A stretch of 64,000 nt of DNA from positions 62,001-126,000 of the forward strand of contig NZ_JALGBZ010000003.1 in NCBI RefSeq assembly GCF_023757625.1, given 5' to 3'. The translations under genes were made by a program, and so were the position numbers. Under the pieces are notes generated by a model, which was given only the letters and a program-made list of their open reading frames with translations, made no database searches and had not been told where the DNA came from. Shown piece by piece: positions 23,236 to 32,453 of the stretch. The number at the start of each line of letters is the position of its first letter. The stretch's first letter is position 1. Source of the DNA: Halomonas sp. S3-1-1 (lineage in GTDB: Bacteria; Pseudomonadota; Gammaproteobacteria; Pseudomonadales; Halomonadaceae).

Positions 23236-24603
23236 GTGCAAGAACTCGATATCGTCATTCTCGCCGCTGGCAAGGGCTCGAGAATGCGCTCGCAAACGCC
23301 CAAGGTGCTTCATACGCTTGCCGGCAAACCTCTGGTCCAGCACGTACTGGACAGCGCCTTTGCGCTTTCGCCTACGCGTACCCACGTGGTGATCGGCCAC
23401 GGCGCAGACCAGCTGCGCAACGCGCTTGAAGGCCAGAACGTGAGCTTCGCCGTTCAGGCCGAGCAGAAGGGCACCGGCCACGCCGTCGCCCAGGCCCAAT
23501 CGCAGTGGGGAAGCGGCAAAGTGCTGGTGCTTTACGGCGACGTGCCCTTGATCCAGACCGACACCCTGCGCGCGCTGCTCGACCAGGTCGACGATACCCA
23601 CATGGGGCTTTTGACAGTCACGCTTTCTGATCCCACCGGCTACGGGCGCATCAAGCGCAATGAGCAGGGCGAGGCGGTGGCCATCGTCGAGCAAAAGGAC
23701 GCCAGCCGCGACGAGCTCGCCATCACCGAGTGCAACACTGGCATCATGGCGATGACCAGCGAGCAGCTTTCGCGCTGGCTGCCGAAGCTCTCGGACCAAA
23801 ACGCCCAGGGCGAGTACTACCTGACCGACGTGATCGAGCTTGCAAGTAACGAGGGCACCCGGGTCTGCACCGCCCAGCCACAAAGCGCCCTCGAGGTCGA
23901 AGGCATCAACAATCGCGCCCAGATGGCGCGGCTCGAGCGCGCCTATCAGTCTCAGCTTGCCGAGGCGTTGATGGAGCAGGGCGTAGCGCTGGCGGACCCG
24001 GCACGGCTGGACGTGCGCGGCTCGCTCACCTGCGGCGAGGACGTGTTCATCGATGTGGGCTGCGTGTTCGAAGGAAAGGTACGTCTGGAAAAAGGCGTAC
24101 GCGTTGGGCCCTACAGTGTGATTAAAAACAGCACCCTTGGCCCCGATAGTACGATTGACAGCCATAGTGTGGTAGAGGATACCGTAGGGGCTGGCGATAA
24201 CCAGATCGGCCCCTTCGCCCGGCTACGCCCGGGAACGCGGCTGGCGCGGGGAGCCAAAATTGGCAACTTCGTCGAGACCAAAAACGCCGAAGTCGGTGAA
24301 GGCAGTAAAATCAATCATTTGAGTTACGTAGGCGATGCGCGCTTGGGCCGCGGTGTGAACGTGGGCGCTGGGGTGATCACCTGCAATTACGATGGCGCCA
24401 ACAAGCATCAAACCGTTATCGAGGACGATGCGTTCATCGGCTCCAACAGTGCTCTTATCGCTCCGGTGCTGATCGGCGCGGGCGCTACGGTCGGCGCCGG
24501 CTCGACGGTGACGCGCGATGTCGATGACCACTCGCTGGTGCTGGCACGCAGCCAGCAAACCCAGAAAACGCCCTGGTCACGTCCGGCCAAGAAAACGTCA
24601 TAA
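23236..24603 (+). CDS. glmU: Bifunctional UDP-GlcNAc pyrophosphorylase / GlcN-1-P acetyltransferase
   Basis: A 455-residue enzyme for the last two steps to UDP-GlcNAc. The N-terminal uridyltransferase domain starts with VILAAGKGSRMRSQTPKVLH and includes VLYGDVPLI. The C-terminal left-handed beta-helix acetyltransferase contains GPFARLRPGTRL, GNFVETKNA and VGAGVITCNYDGANKHQT. GTG at 23236 follows AGGTGA by 5 bases; GTG at 23227 is possible. glmS follows 34 bases later, and the two make the amino-sugar module. Confidence 0.95.
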   Translation: MQELDIVILAAGKGSRMRSQTPKVLHTLAGKPLVQHVLDSAFALSPTRTHVVIGHGADQLRNALEGQNVSFAVQAEQKGTGHAVAQAQSQWGSGKVLVLYGDVPLIQTDTLRALLDQVDDTHMGLLTVTLSDPTGYGRIKRNEQGEAVAIVEQKDASRDELAITECNTGIMAMTSEQLSRWLPKLSDQNAQGEYYLTDVIELASNEGTRVCTAQPQSALEVEGINNRAQMARLERAYQSQLAEALMEQGVALADPARLDVRGSLTCGEDVFIDVGCVFEGKVRLEKGVRVGPYSVIKNSTLGPDSTIDSHSVVEDTVGAGDNQIGPFARLRPGTRLARGAKIGNFVETKNAEVGEGSKINHLSYVGDARLGRGVNVGAGVITCNYDGANKHQTVIEDDAFIGSNSALIAPVLIGAGATVGAGSTVTRDVDDHSLVLARSQQTQKTPWSRPAKKTS

Positions 24604-24637
24604 ACCTTTTACTGCCCAAAACGCCCAGGAGTGAATC

Positions 24638-26464
24638 ATGTGTGGCATCGTCGCAGCGGTTGCACAGCGCAACGTACAGGAAATTTTGCTGGAAGGTCTT
24701 AAGCGCCTGGAGTACCGGGGCTATGACTCCGCCGGCATGACGGTGCCAAACGGCGGTCAGCTAAACCGCCACCGCGCGGTCGGCAAGGTGGCCGCACTGG
24801 CACAAAAACTCGAGCGCGAGCCACTGCCCGGCACCTTCGGCATTGCCCACACCCGCTGGGCCACCCACGGCACGCCCGTCGAGGCCAACGCTCACCCGCA
24901 CCATAGCAGCGACCGGGTCGCCGTGGTGCATAACGGCATTATCGAAAACTTCGAGTCGATCAAGCACCGCCTCGAAGGCGACGGCTACACGTTCCAGTCG
25001 CAAACCGATACCGAAGTGATCGCTCACTTGCTCGACGAGCGGGTCGAGGGCGGCGCCAGCCTTTATGAGGCGACCCGGCAAATCGTCGCCCAGCTTGGCG
25101 GCGCCTACGCACTGGGCGTGGTGTGCGCGGCGGAGCCGAACGTGGTGATCGGCGCCCGCCAGGGGAGTCCCCTGGTGGTCGGCGTGGGCATTGACGAGGC
25201 GTTTCTCGCTTCGGACCCGATGGCGCTTTTGCCGGTGACCGACCGCTTCATCTATCTCGAAGAGGGCGATCTGGTGGTGCTTCGCGAGCGCGGCGAGATT
25301 GAGGTGGTCGACCGCGACGGGCAATCCGTCGATCGCCCGGTTCAAACCTTCGAGCACGGCGACGGCGTGGCGAGTAAGGGCGAATACCGCCACTACATGC
25401 TCAAGGAGATCTTCGAGCAGCCCGGGCTGATCAGCGCGGCGCTGGAAGGGCGCCTGAGCGCCGACAGTGTGCTGGTCGAAAGCTTCGGGCCCGAGGCGCT
25501 GTCGCTGTTCAAGGCCACGCGCCAGATCCATATCGTCGCCTGCGGTACGAGCTATCATGCCGGCATGGTCGCGCGCTACTGGCTCGAACGCTACGCCGGC
25601 GTGCCGGTTCAGGTGGAAGTCGCCTCGGAGTATCGCTACCGCTGTCCGGTGGTGCCGGAGGATACGCTGTTCGTCACGCTCTCCCAGTCCGGCGAAACCG
25701 CGGACACCATGGCGGCGCTGCGCTTTGCCAAAACGCTTGGCTATGTGGGAACCCTTGCGATCTGCAACGTGCCGGGAAGCTCGCTGGTGCGCGAATCCGA
25801 CGTGGCGCTGATGACCCGTGCCGGCCCGGAGATCGGCGTGGCCTCGACCAAGGCGTTCACCACGCAACTGGTGGCGCTGATGCTGCTGACGCTGTCGGTG
25901 GCGAAGGTCAAAGAGCGGGGCGACTACCGCGATATCGTCGAGGTGCTGCGCGCCCTGCCCGAGCTCTGCCAAAAAGTGCTGGCGCTGGATAGCCAGATCG
26001 AGACGCTCTCCCAGGCCTTTGCCGAGAAGCACCACGCGCTCTTTTTAGGTCGCGGCGCCCACTACCCGGTGGCGTTGGAAGGCGCGCTCAAGCTCAAGGA
26101 AATCTCCTACATCCACGCCGAGGCGTACCCGGCCGGTGAGCTCAAGCACGGGCCACTTGCGCTGGTGGACAGCGAAATGCCGGTGATTTCAGTGGCGCCC
26201 AACGACGATCTGCTCGAAAAGCTCAAGTCGAACCTGCAGGAAGTGCGCGCCCGCGGCGGTCAGTTGTTCGTCTTTGCCGACGAGAACGTGGGCATCAAGC
26301 CCGAAGAAGGCATCGAGGTGCTGACGCTGCCCCACGTGCACGAAGCGCTGGCGCCGCTTCTCTACACGTTACCGCTGCAGCTTCTGAGCTATCACGTGGC
26401 GGTACTCAAGGGCACCGACGTCGACCAGCCGCGTAACCTGGCCAAAAGCGTCACCGTCGAATAA
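24638..26464 (+). CDS. glmS: Glutamine-fructose-6-phosphate aminotransferase
   Basis: A 608-residue enzyme making glucosamine-6-phosphate from fructose-6-phosphate and glutamine. The N-terminal Ntn glutaminase has the catalytic Cys2 (MCGIVAAV) and RWATHGTP and HNGIIENF. Two SIS sugar-binding domains follow, with CGTSYHAGMVARYW and LSQSGETADT. The C-terminus ends in DQPRNLAKSVTVE, typical of the family. There is no room for a glmS ribozyme in the 34-base gap to glmU. Confidence 0.97.
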   Translation: MCGIVAAVAQRNVQEILLEGLKRLEYRGYDSAGMTVPNGGQLNRHRAVGKVAALAQKLEREPLPGTFGIAHTRWATHGTPVEANAHPHHSSDRVAVVHNGIIENFESIKHRLEGDGYTFQSQTDTEVIAHLLDERVEGGASLYEATRQIVAQLGGAYALGVVCAAEPNVVIGARQGSPLVVGVGIDEAFLASDPMALLPVTDRFIYLEEGDLVVLRERGEIEVVDRDGQSVDRPVQTFEHGDGVASKGEYRHYMLKEIFEQPGLISAALEGRLSADSVLVESFGPEALSLFKATRQIHIVACGTSYHAGMVARYWLERYAGVPVQVEVASEYRYRCPVVPEDTLFVTLSQSGETADTMAALRFAKTLGYVGTLAICNVPGSSLVRESDVALMTRAGPEIGVASTKAFTTQLVALMLLTLSVAKVKERGDYRDIVEVLRALPELCQKVLALDSQIETLSQAFAEKHHALFLGRGAHYPVALEGALKLKEISYIHAEAYPAGELKHGPLALVDSEMPVISVAPNDDLLEKLKSNLQEVRARGGQLFVFADENVGIKPEEGIEVLTLPHVHEALAPLLYTLPLQLLSYHVAVLKGTDVDQPRNLAKSVTVE

Positions 26465-26535
26465 CGTTGCAAAGATTCACAAATTGGGCTTTGCAAGACG
26501 CGGTCAATTGTCGCATCGTATGCGCAACCGCTGCG

Positions 26536-26564
26536 TTGCAACACGTCATTAGTGTGCTTATCAT
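26536..26564 (+). promoter_or_regulatory. Possible promoter of nhaD
   Basis: TTGCAA (26536-26541), a 17-base spacer and TATCAT (26559-26564) lie about 40 bases before the nhaD ATG. It is a moderate match. Confidence 0.4.
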
Positions 26565-26606
26565 TCGGCGGTGTCTCTCCACCTAAACGCCCAGGATCTC
26601 GCCGCC

Positions 26607-28073
26607 ATGACTCCATCAAACGCCCTCGCAGCCCGGTGCTCCAACCGCCGGGGTGCCTGGCTGTTGATTTCGTTTGTGCTTCTCGCTTTTCCCTCGCTCG
26701 CCTTCGCCGCCCCCGGCCCTATCGATCTCACCACGTCCGCTGCCGGTATCACTGCCGTTTTGCTATTCATCCTCGCTTATGCGTTGGTGATGTCCGAAGA
26801 AATCATCCACATGCGCAAGTCCAAGCCCGTGCTGGTCGCGGCGGGGCTGATCTGGGCGATCGTGGCCTGGGTTTACGTGCAGGCAGGCATTCCCGAGGCC
26901 TCGGAGGAGGCGTTTCGCGAAACGCTTTTGGAATACACCGAGCTTCTGCTGTTCCTGCTGGTGGCGATGACTTATATCAACGCCCTCGAGGAGCGCCGGG
27001 TGTTCGACGCGCTGCGCGCCTGGCTCGTGCGCAAGGGGTTTAGCTACCGCAGCCTTTTCTGGATCACCGGTTTTCTCGCCTTCTTCATTTCGTCGATCGC
27101 CAACAACATGACCACGGCGATGCTGATGTGCGCGGTGGTACTTAAGGTCGCCGAAGGCGATAACAAGTTCATTGGCCTTTGCTGTGTCAACGTGGTGGTC
27201 GCCTCCAATGCCGGCGGTGCCTTCAGCCCGTTTGGCGATATCACCACGCTGATGGTGTGGCAGGGTGGTCAGGTGCCTTTCATGGGCTTTTTCGTGCTGC
27301 TGGTGCCGGCGATCATCAACTTCATGGTGCCCGCCACCATCATGAACTTCTTCATTCAGAACCGTCAGCCCGCCGCACTCACCGAAAACGTCTGGCTCAA
27401 GCGCGGCTCACGGCGCATCATCGCGCTTTTCCTGCTGACCGTGGCGATCTCGGTGCTGTGCCATTCGGTGCTTTACCTGCCGCCGGCGATGGGCATGATG
27501 TTCGGTCTAGGGCTTTTGCAGTTCTTCGGCTACTACCTGCGCCGGAGCCTGCCGCGCTCGCTCGAGCGCAAGCGTGAGCGCTACTCGCGCCGCGGCGATT
27601 GGAAAAAGCTCGAGCAGTTGGGAAGCGTCGTGCCCTTCGATATTTTCAGCCGTATCGCCCGTTCGGAGTGGGATACGCTGCTGTTCTTCTACGGGGTCGT
27701 GCTGTGTGTAGGCGGTTTGGGCTTCATGGGCTATCTCGCGCTTCTCTCCGAGACGCTCTACGGCGGCTGGAACCCGGTTTGGGCCAACGTGGTACTGGGG
27801 CTGATCTCGGCGGTGGTGGATAACATTCCGGTCATGTTCGCCGTACTCTCCATGGCACCGGACATGTCCGAGGGCAACTGGCTGTTGATCACTCTGACCG
27901 CCGGCGTGGGCGGAAGCCTGCTCTCTATGGGCTCGGCGGCGGGTGTGGCGCTGATGGGCCAAGCCCGCGGCATCTACACCTTTGCGGTGCATTTACGCTG
28001 GGTGCCGGCCATTTTGCTCGGCTACGCCGCGAGTATCGGCGCGCATCTGTTGATCAACGCGTCGCTGTTCTAG
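26607..28073 (+). CDS. nhaD: Na+/H+ antiporter NhaD
   Basis: A 488-residue sodium/proton antiporter of the NhaD type known from Vibrio and Halomonas. It has a cleavable-looking N-terminal hydrophobic leader (LLISFVLLAFPSLAFA) and about twelve membrane segments. ISSIANNMTTAMLMCAVVLK and SNAGGAFSPFGDITTLMVW, which hold conserved charged and polar residues, mark the family; DNIPVMFAVLSM near the C-terminus is the matching half-repeat. The ATG at 26607 follows CCAGGATCTC. It exports Na+ and supports pH homeostasis in salt. Confidence 0.93.
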   Translation: MTPSNALAARCSNRRGAWLLISFVLLAFPSLAFAAPGPIDLTTSAAGITAVLLFILAYALVMSEEIIHMRKSKPVLVAAGLIWAIVAWVYVQAGIPEASEEAFRETLLEYTELLLFLLVAMTYINALEERRVFDALRAWLVRKGFSYRSLFWITGFLAFFISSIANNMTTAMLMCAVVLKVAEGDNKFIGLCCVNVVVASNAGGAFSPFGDITTLMVWQGGQVPFMGFFVLLVPAIINFMVPATIMNFFIQNRQPAALTENVWLKRGSRRIIALFLLTVAISVLCHSVLYLPPAMGMMFGLGLLQFFGYYLRRSLPRSLERKRERYSRRGDWKKLEQLGSVVPFDIFSRIARSEWDTLLFFYGVVLCVGGLGFMGYLALLSETLYGGWNPVWANVVLGLISAVVDNIPVMFAVLSMAPDMSEGNWLLITLTAGVGGSLLSMGSAAGVALMGQARGIYTFAVHLRWVPAILLGYAASIGAHLLINASLF

Positions 28074-28110
28074 GCTCGCAAGCGTTAGACGTATGGCGTT
28101 TAGCCAAACG

Positions 28111-28142
28111 AAAACCGCCCTCGAATGAGGGCGGTTTTTTTG
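28111..28142. terminator. Bidirectional terminator between nhaD and the CBS gene
   Basis: AAAACCGCCCTC, loop GAAT, GAGGGCGGTTTT plus more T residues, with an A run on the 5' side. It can serve both nhaD (plus) and the convergent CBS-domain gene (minus). Confidence 0.9.
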
Positions 28143-28175
28143 TTCGGCAAATTTGTTCGGCAAAACTGACGGGTC

Positions 28176-28793
28176 TTATAGATCGTGGCCGGTGATGACC
28201 TGGCAGATATCGGCGAAGCTGCTGGCCATCGGGATGGCGGAGCTCGATACCTTGCTGTTCGCGCCCTTGCCGATAGCGTTTTGAATATCGGTCACCGAGA
28301 TCAAACCACGAACGCTCAGCGCGTGCTCGGCGTTTTGCTCGGTGATCAAGAGGTGCTGCTCGGTAAAGCTCTCCATGGAGAGAATTAGGTCCTGAATGCT
28401 CAAGGATTCCAAGTGCTCCAGCGGCATGGCGCTGAGCTTCTCCCAGGGCGTCATGATCATTTCGGCGGTGACTTCCTCGCGGTCGATCTGGCGCTGCTGC
28501 ATTGCCAGGTTCACGCGGCGAGTGCCGATCACTTCCTTGGAGGTCAGTACGCCGATGCAGTGGCCTTCCGGGTCGATCACGAACAACAGCCGAACACCGC
28601 CATGACGCATTTTTAGGTGCGCGTCGTTGATCGGCATATCCGAGGCCACCGACTGCGGGGCGATCTGTTTGAAATCGGTCAGAAGCTCGATAGCCGGGCT
28701 GTCCGGGGTCAGTTCTTTCACGGCGGGCGTGGTCAGAAACGGGGTTTGGCCGAACTGGACAAGGGGTTTGGGTTTGCGAACCATCAGATTCAT
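28176..28793 (-). CDS. CBS-domain protein
   Basis: A 205-residue soluble protein with one clear CBS pair. The first repeat is around residues 40-90 (HGGVRLLFVIDPEGHCIGVL followed by TSKEVIG). The second is around 115-175 (MTPWEKLSAMPLEHLESLSI, then HLLITEQ, then VRGLISVTDIQNAIG). No enzymatic or membrane domain is attached, so it may bind a nucleotide and act on a partner. A CTTATC-N5-CTTAAG direct repeat lies in its upstream gap, like the one before the seven-gene operon, so it may belong to the same two-component regulon. Specific function unknown. Confidence 0.85.
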   Translation of the reverse strand: MNLMVRKPKPLVQFGQTPFLTTPAVKELTPDSPAIELLTDFKQIAPQSVASDMPINDAHLKMRHGGVRLLFVIDPEGHCIGVLTSKEVIGTRRVNLAMQQRQIDREEVTAEMIMTPWEKLSAMPLEHLESLSIQDLILSMESFTEQHLLITEQNAEHALSVRGLISVTDIQNAIGKGANSKVSSSAIPMASSFADICQVITGHDL

Positions 28794-28863
28794 GGCGGTA
28801 CCTCTAGTGTAAGGGTGATCAAGCAGCCAAGCCTGTTTCGTAACTTAAGATTTGCAGCTAATT

Positions 28864-28880
28864 CTTATCAGAACCTTAAG
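28864..28880 (-). promoter_or_regulatory. PmrA/QseB-type direct-repeat box upstream of the CBS gene
   Basis: Read on the minus strand it is CTTAAGGTTCTGATAAG: two hexamers 5 bases apart, the architecture of PmrA/QseB operators. The same layout occurs at 35256-35272. A further CTTAAG at 28844-28849 is nearby. Confidence 0.5.
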
Positions 28881-28891
28881 GGGATAAAAAA

Positions 28892-30280
28892 CTATTCTGA
28901 GAATGCATGACGCTTGAGCATTACGTCAACGCGTAACCCGCCGCTGGGAGCATCACCTAACTGTAATGTACCGCCATGGCGAATAACCAGTCGCTCAACG
29001 ATTGAAAGCCCTAACCCAGACCCGGCGCTAGGGCCTGAACGTTGAAATCGCTCAATCACTTTATGACGCTCGTCGGCTGGTATACCTGGCCCCTGATCAT
29101 CCACTATGAGCTGAAAACCTTGAGGCGTGGCCGACAGAGAGATGCTAATAGTACTCTGGTTAGGCGAGTGCTGAATGGCATTGCCGACCAGATTTTGTAT
29201 CAGGGTTTCGATCGCACCGGGTTCTTGCAGATTCAACCATTGTGCTTTCTCATCCGCGTCTAATAGTAGCTGCTGTTGGCGCTCTGCGGCCAAGGGTGAA
29301 AGCTTGGCTAGCGTTTCACGCACTTCACTGAGTATGTTGGTAGAGCGGTACTCGAGCTGAGGTTCCTCTTCAGGCTCCAGACGCGCCAGCGTTAATAGCT
29401 GGGTAACCAGGCGTGTGGCTCGGGCAACACCTCCGCGCAAATGAAAGAGCGCCTCCTGGCGATCTTCAAAATTGCCGGCAGTCAATGCATTCTGGGCATG
29501 CAGGTCAAGTACTGCCAAGGGCGTGCGAAGCTCATGGGCGGCATCGGCAATGAAGCGCTTCTCGCGAACGCGCATAAGACGAATACGCTCCAGTAAGCGG
29601 TTAAGCGCACCAGCGATCGTATCCAATTCCTGGGGTAACCGACTTAGCGTCAACGGTTGCAAATTATGTGCATCACGACTGCGTATCTGCTCGGCCATAC
29701 GGGATAGTGGGGCCAGCCCCCAACCAATGGACCACCACAGCAGAATAACAAGGAGTGGCAGACCAATCAGGTCGGGCAATAGAGTTCGAAGTGCTACTGC
29801 TCTGATTAATTCACCTCTTACGTCTTCGCGCTCGCTAACTATCAGGCGCTTTGAGGAATTGGGCACATTCAGAACATACATCCGCCAATCGTATCCTTTC
29901 ACGGTTAGCGTCGAGTAGCCCGTGGTCTGTTGGGAAATCGGTGTTTCAGGGGCTGTCGCGGAGCGCAAAAGCAGCCGGTCATCTTCCCATAGTTGAAAGG
30001 CCAGTTTGCTCTCATAGCGGTGGCCAGCAAAACGCTTGTCGGATTGACGAGCGCGTTCCAGGGCGTTTTCCAGGCTACTCAACAGCACCGTACGATCCGC
30101 GCCGGACAGCGGAGCCTGCAAAAAGCCTTCCAGCAAACGGGCATTTTGCGCCAAACTGGCGTCATAAAGTTCCTCTACCTCATGGGCAGCATAGCGATAA
30201 CTGATAAAACCGATCACTAACATACTGGCGCCGAACACGAGTAGTACCAGTCCCAGGGTGCGTTGGCGTATAGACGTCAT
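28892..30280 (-). CDS. Sensor histidine kinase, QseC/PmrB-like
   Basis: A 462-residue membrane kinase. The first membrane helix is at about 8-28, a periplasmic sensor follows to about 160, then a second helix (LLPDLIGLPLLVILLWWSIG) and a HAMP-like linker (GLAPLSRMAEQIRSRD). The HisKA H-box is FIADAAHELRTPLAVL, the N-box NLVGNAIQHSP, the G1 box DDQGPGIP and the G2 box GSGLGLSIVERLV. Its ATG overlaps the response-regulator stop (ATGA). Signal unknown; PmrB/QseC relatives sense metals, pH, peptides or hormones. GC is lower than in the flanking housekeeping genes. Confidence 0.92.
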   Translation of the reverse strand: MTSIRQRTLGLVLLVFGASMLVIGFISYRYAAHEVEELYDASLAQNARLLEGFLQAPLSGADRTVLLSSLENALERARQSDKRFAGHRYESKLAFQLWEDDRLLLRSATAPETPISQQTTGYSTLTVKGYDWRMYVLNVPNSSKRLIVSEREDVRGELIRAVALRTLLPDLIGLPLLVILLWWSIGWGLAPLSRMAEQIRSRDAHNLQPLTLSRLPQELDTIAGALNRLLERIRLMRVREKRFIADAAHELRTPLAVLDLHAQNALTAGNFEDRQEALFHLRGGVARATRLVTQLLTLARLEPEEEPQLEYRSTNILSEVRETLAKLSPLAAERQQQLLLDADEKAQWLNLQEPGAIETLIQNLVGNAIQHSPNQSTISISLSATPQGFQLIVDDQGPGIPADERHKVIERFQRSGPSAGSGLGLSIVERLVIRHGGTLQLGDAPSGGLRVDVMLKRHAFSE

Positions 30281-30954
30281 GCGTCATCCTTTGGCAGTTT
30301 ATCCATGACATAACCAATACCACGTACCGTTCGGATGACGTCGGTGAATAACTTGCGACGTAAGTGATGGATGTGGACTTCAATGGCATTGCTTTCGACG
30401 TCCTCGTCCCAGCCGTAGACCAGGCGGGTCAAGGTATCGCGGGTAAATACTCGGCCAGGATGGCTCATGAACTCCTGAAGCAGGGTCAACTCACGACGCG
30501 TAAGGCCGATATCTTGCCCCCGATAACTAACGTTCAGGGTATGGGGGTCCAGTTGAATACCGCGACAACTCAATATACTGCTGAGTTGACCTTGGCTGCG
30601 GCGCATTAATGCGCGTAGTCGAGCCTTCAACTCGGCCACTTCGAAGGGTTTGGTCAAATAGTCGTCGGCGCCTGCATCCAGCCCCGCGATGCGGTCGTTC
30701 ACTGCATCGCGGGCCGTCAGTACCAGAATGGGCACTTGGCTCCCATGGCGCCGGGCTGCGTTCAATACCGTCATGCCATCCATACCGGGCAGACCCAGAT
30801 CAAGAATCACGGCATCGAATGGTTCCTTCTCTTTAAGCGCATTCAAAGCGGTAGCACCGTCGCTTAGATGATCCACCGTGTAGTGTTCAGGCTTCAAAGC
30901 CAAGCGGATGCCCGAGGCCAAACTTGGGTCATCCTCTACCAGCAAGATGCGCAT
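30277..30954 (-). CDS. OmpR-family response regulator, PmrA/QseB-like
   Basis: A 225-residue regulator. The receiver domain has the acidic pocket ED at 7-8 (EDD), the phospho-acceptor D52 in VILDLGLPGMDG, a conserved Thr in VLTARD and Lys in LTKPFEVAELK. A winged-helix DNA-binding domain spans about 130-220 (LTRRELTLLQEFMSHPGRVF, then EVHIHHLRRKL). It closely resembles QseB/PmrA, whose operators are CTTAAG-like hexamers 5 bases apart. Two such sites lie next to this operon, so self-regulation is likely. The ATG follows GGAAGGA. Confidence 0.93.
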   Translation of the reverse strand: MRILLVEDDPSLASGIRLALKPEHYTVDHLSDGATALNALKEKEPFDAVILDLGLPGMDGMTVLNAARRHGSQVPILVLTARDAVNDRIAGLDAGADDYLTKPFEVAELKARLRALMRRSQGQLSSILSCRGIQLDPHTLNVSYRGQDIGLTRRELTLLQEFMSHPGRVFTRDTLTRLVYGWDEDVESNAIEVHIHHLRRKLFTDVIRTVRGIGYVMDKLPKDDA

Positions 30955-30963
30955 GAGTCCTTC

Positions 30964-31629
30964 CTATTGAAGTTCTGACATTAACTGACGAATATCGTCA
31001 CGGCGGCCATCATCTGCAAGTTCGCGACCAGAGCGAGACGGTGCCATCAAGGCTTTTTCCAATACCTGATGTGCCTCTACATCGCGGCCTTGCTCGTGTA
31101 AATAGTCACCCCAGAAGTAAAGACTGTCGATCCCATCGGGATTAATCGCAAGCGCTCGCTGCAGATACCATTCAGCTTTTTCGTCGTCACCAAAGCCGAT
31201 AGGCCAGCCGGGAACTTGATAATAGAGCGCACCCAGACTCGTATAGGCCGAGCCATCGAGTGCCAGCGGATCCAATTCCAACGCGGTTTCAAGCTCCTTT
31301 TTAGCCTCTTTCACCAATCCCAGTGCGCTCAGCCCGCCACGAGCCCCCGCTTCTGTCGAACGAATGATGCCGGCCCATATATGCAGCTCGGCGGCGTCGG
31401 GATAGCGCCCGACCAGTTGTTCGGCACGGTCGCCCAGGTGACTGAAAGCGGCCTCCTGCTCGGCAGGTGGCAGCGTATAATTGATTTCTGCCCAACGGTT
31501 TTGTAGCTCGGCAAGCGAGGTGGCGATTGCCGTACTATCGCCCTCACTGGCGAAACCAGGCAGGCTGATCAAGGCAATGGCGCTCGCCAATAGCGTGGTG
31601 CGTAGCACCCTGGATGCTGACTGGATCAT
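30964..31629 (-). CDS. Periplasmic TPR-repeat protein
   Basis: A 221-residue protein. Residues 1-27 form a signal peptide (TLLASAIALISLPGFAS). The mature part is helical with TPR-like motifs, for example AKKELETALELDPLALDGSA, ALYYQVPGWPIGFGDDEKAE and WYLQRALAINPDGIDSLYFW. GYP-like segments between repeats may form a ligand surface. The ATG follows AAGGAG and overlaps the upstream SDR stop by 4 bases (ATGA). Placement between the enzymes and the two-component genes suggests a periplasmic sensor accessory or transport adaptor; this is inference. Confidence 0.8.
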   Translation of the reverse strand: MIQSASRVLRTTLLASAIALISLPGFASEGDSTAIATSLAELQNRWAEINYTLPPAEQEAAFSHLGDRAEQLVGRYPDAAELHIWAGIIRSTEAGARGGLSALGLVKEAKKELETALELDPLALDGSAYTSLGALYYQVPGWPIGFGDDEKAEWYLQRALAINPDGIDSLYFWGDYLHEQGRDVEAHQVLEKALMAPSRSGRELADDGRRDDIRQLMSELQ

Positions 31630-32453
31630 GATACAGACTCCTTGGACGTCATAAATCGGCGAATGACCGGCAGTTGACGTAAGAGCGCGCGGTCAACGGC
31701 GCTTGGCCAGAGCGTGTTAAGACGAGTGAAAAAGCGTTCCGGCAGACCGATCTGCAACTCCTCACGTTGCTGTTCCACCGCATCGACAATGGCCAAAGCG
31801 ACGGCATCCGGTGCATCGACGGCATTTCCAAGTGCCGCGTTGAGCGCCTCGGTCTGTGGGGAGTTCATGGCGGTGCGTGTCGCTCTTGGAGCGATGTACA
31901 TCACGCGTACACGGGTATCGGCTAGCTCACGGCGCAGCGCCTGACTGAAGCCACGCAGGGCGAACTTGGTTGCGCAGTAGGTGACTTGTCCGGGATAACC
32001 CAACTGCCCGAAGGTCGAGCCGAGGGTGATGATCATCGCCCGAGGGTAGGTCATCAGCTGTGGAAGAAGAGCTCGAGTGAGTTGCAGCGTAGCGGTCAAG
32101 TTAATGGCGATGAGCTGTTCGATATCGTGATCGCTGGCGGTATCGAAAAAGCCCTGCTGATTGCTGCCGGCAGCATTGATCAGCATGTTGCATTCCGCCA
32201 TACGCGCGGCATTGACCAAGCGACTGCGATCTTCTGCATTGGTCAAGTCGGCGCTGACGGCGACGACATGATCAGGATAGCGGTTGGCCAGTGCAGATAG
32301 CACCTCCTGATTTCGCCCACTGATGAGCACTTGGGCGCCTCGCTTCGCCAAGGCCTCAGCGAGCGCATGTCCGATGCCGCCGCTGGCACCGGTGATCAGC
32401 ACGCGTTGTGCCGCCCAACCGCCAGGAAAAACGCGTTTACCAAACCAGCGCAT
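31626..32453 (-). CDS. Short-chain dehydrogenase/reductase of the hemolysin-family operon
   Basis: A 275-residue NAD(P)-dependent oxidoreductase. The cofactor motif is LITGASGGIGHALAEAL near residue 20, NAAGS is the strand-4 motif, and the catalytic set is S (TLGSTFG), Y and K (YCATK). The C-terminal 60 residues, after QIGLPERFFTRLNTLWPSAV, are longer than in minimal SDRs and basic, perhaps for membrane contact, as in acyl-chain reductases. It overlaps its upstream neighbour by 17 bases. In context it may reduce or oxidise an acyl-derived product. Confidence 0.9.
   Translation of the reverse strand: MRWFGKRVFPGGWAAQRVLITGASGGIGHALAEALAKRGAQVLISGRNQEVLSALANRYPDHVVAVSADLTNAEDRSRLVNAARMAECNMLINAAGSNQQGFFDTASDHDIEQLIAINLTATLQLTRALLPQLMTYPRAMIITLGSTFGQLGYPGQVTYCATKFALRGFSQALRRELADTRVRVMYIAPRATRTAMNSPQTEALNAALGNAVDAPDAVALAIVDAVEQQREELQIGLPERFFTRLNTLWPSAVDRALLRQLPVIRRFMTSKESVS

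Noticed and set aside
24604..24637. glmS ribozyme
   Set aside because: The gap is only 34 bases and far too short.
24761..26035. 424-codon open frame antisense to glmS
   Set aside because: Same reason: high-GC shadow of a real, fully recognised gene with no independent start signals.
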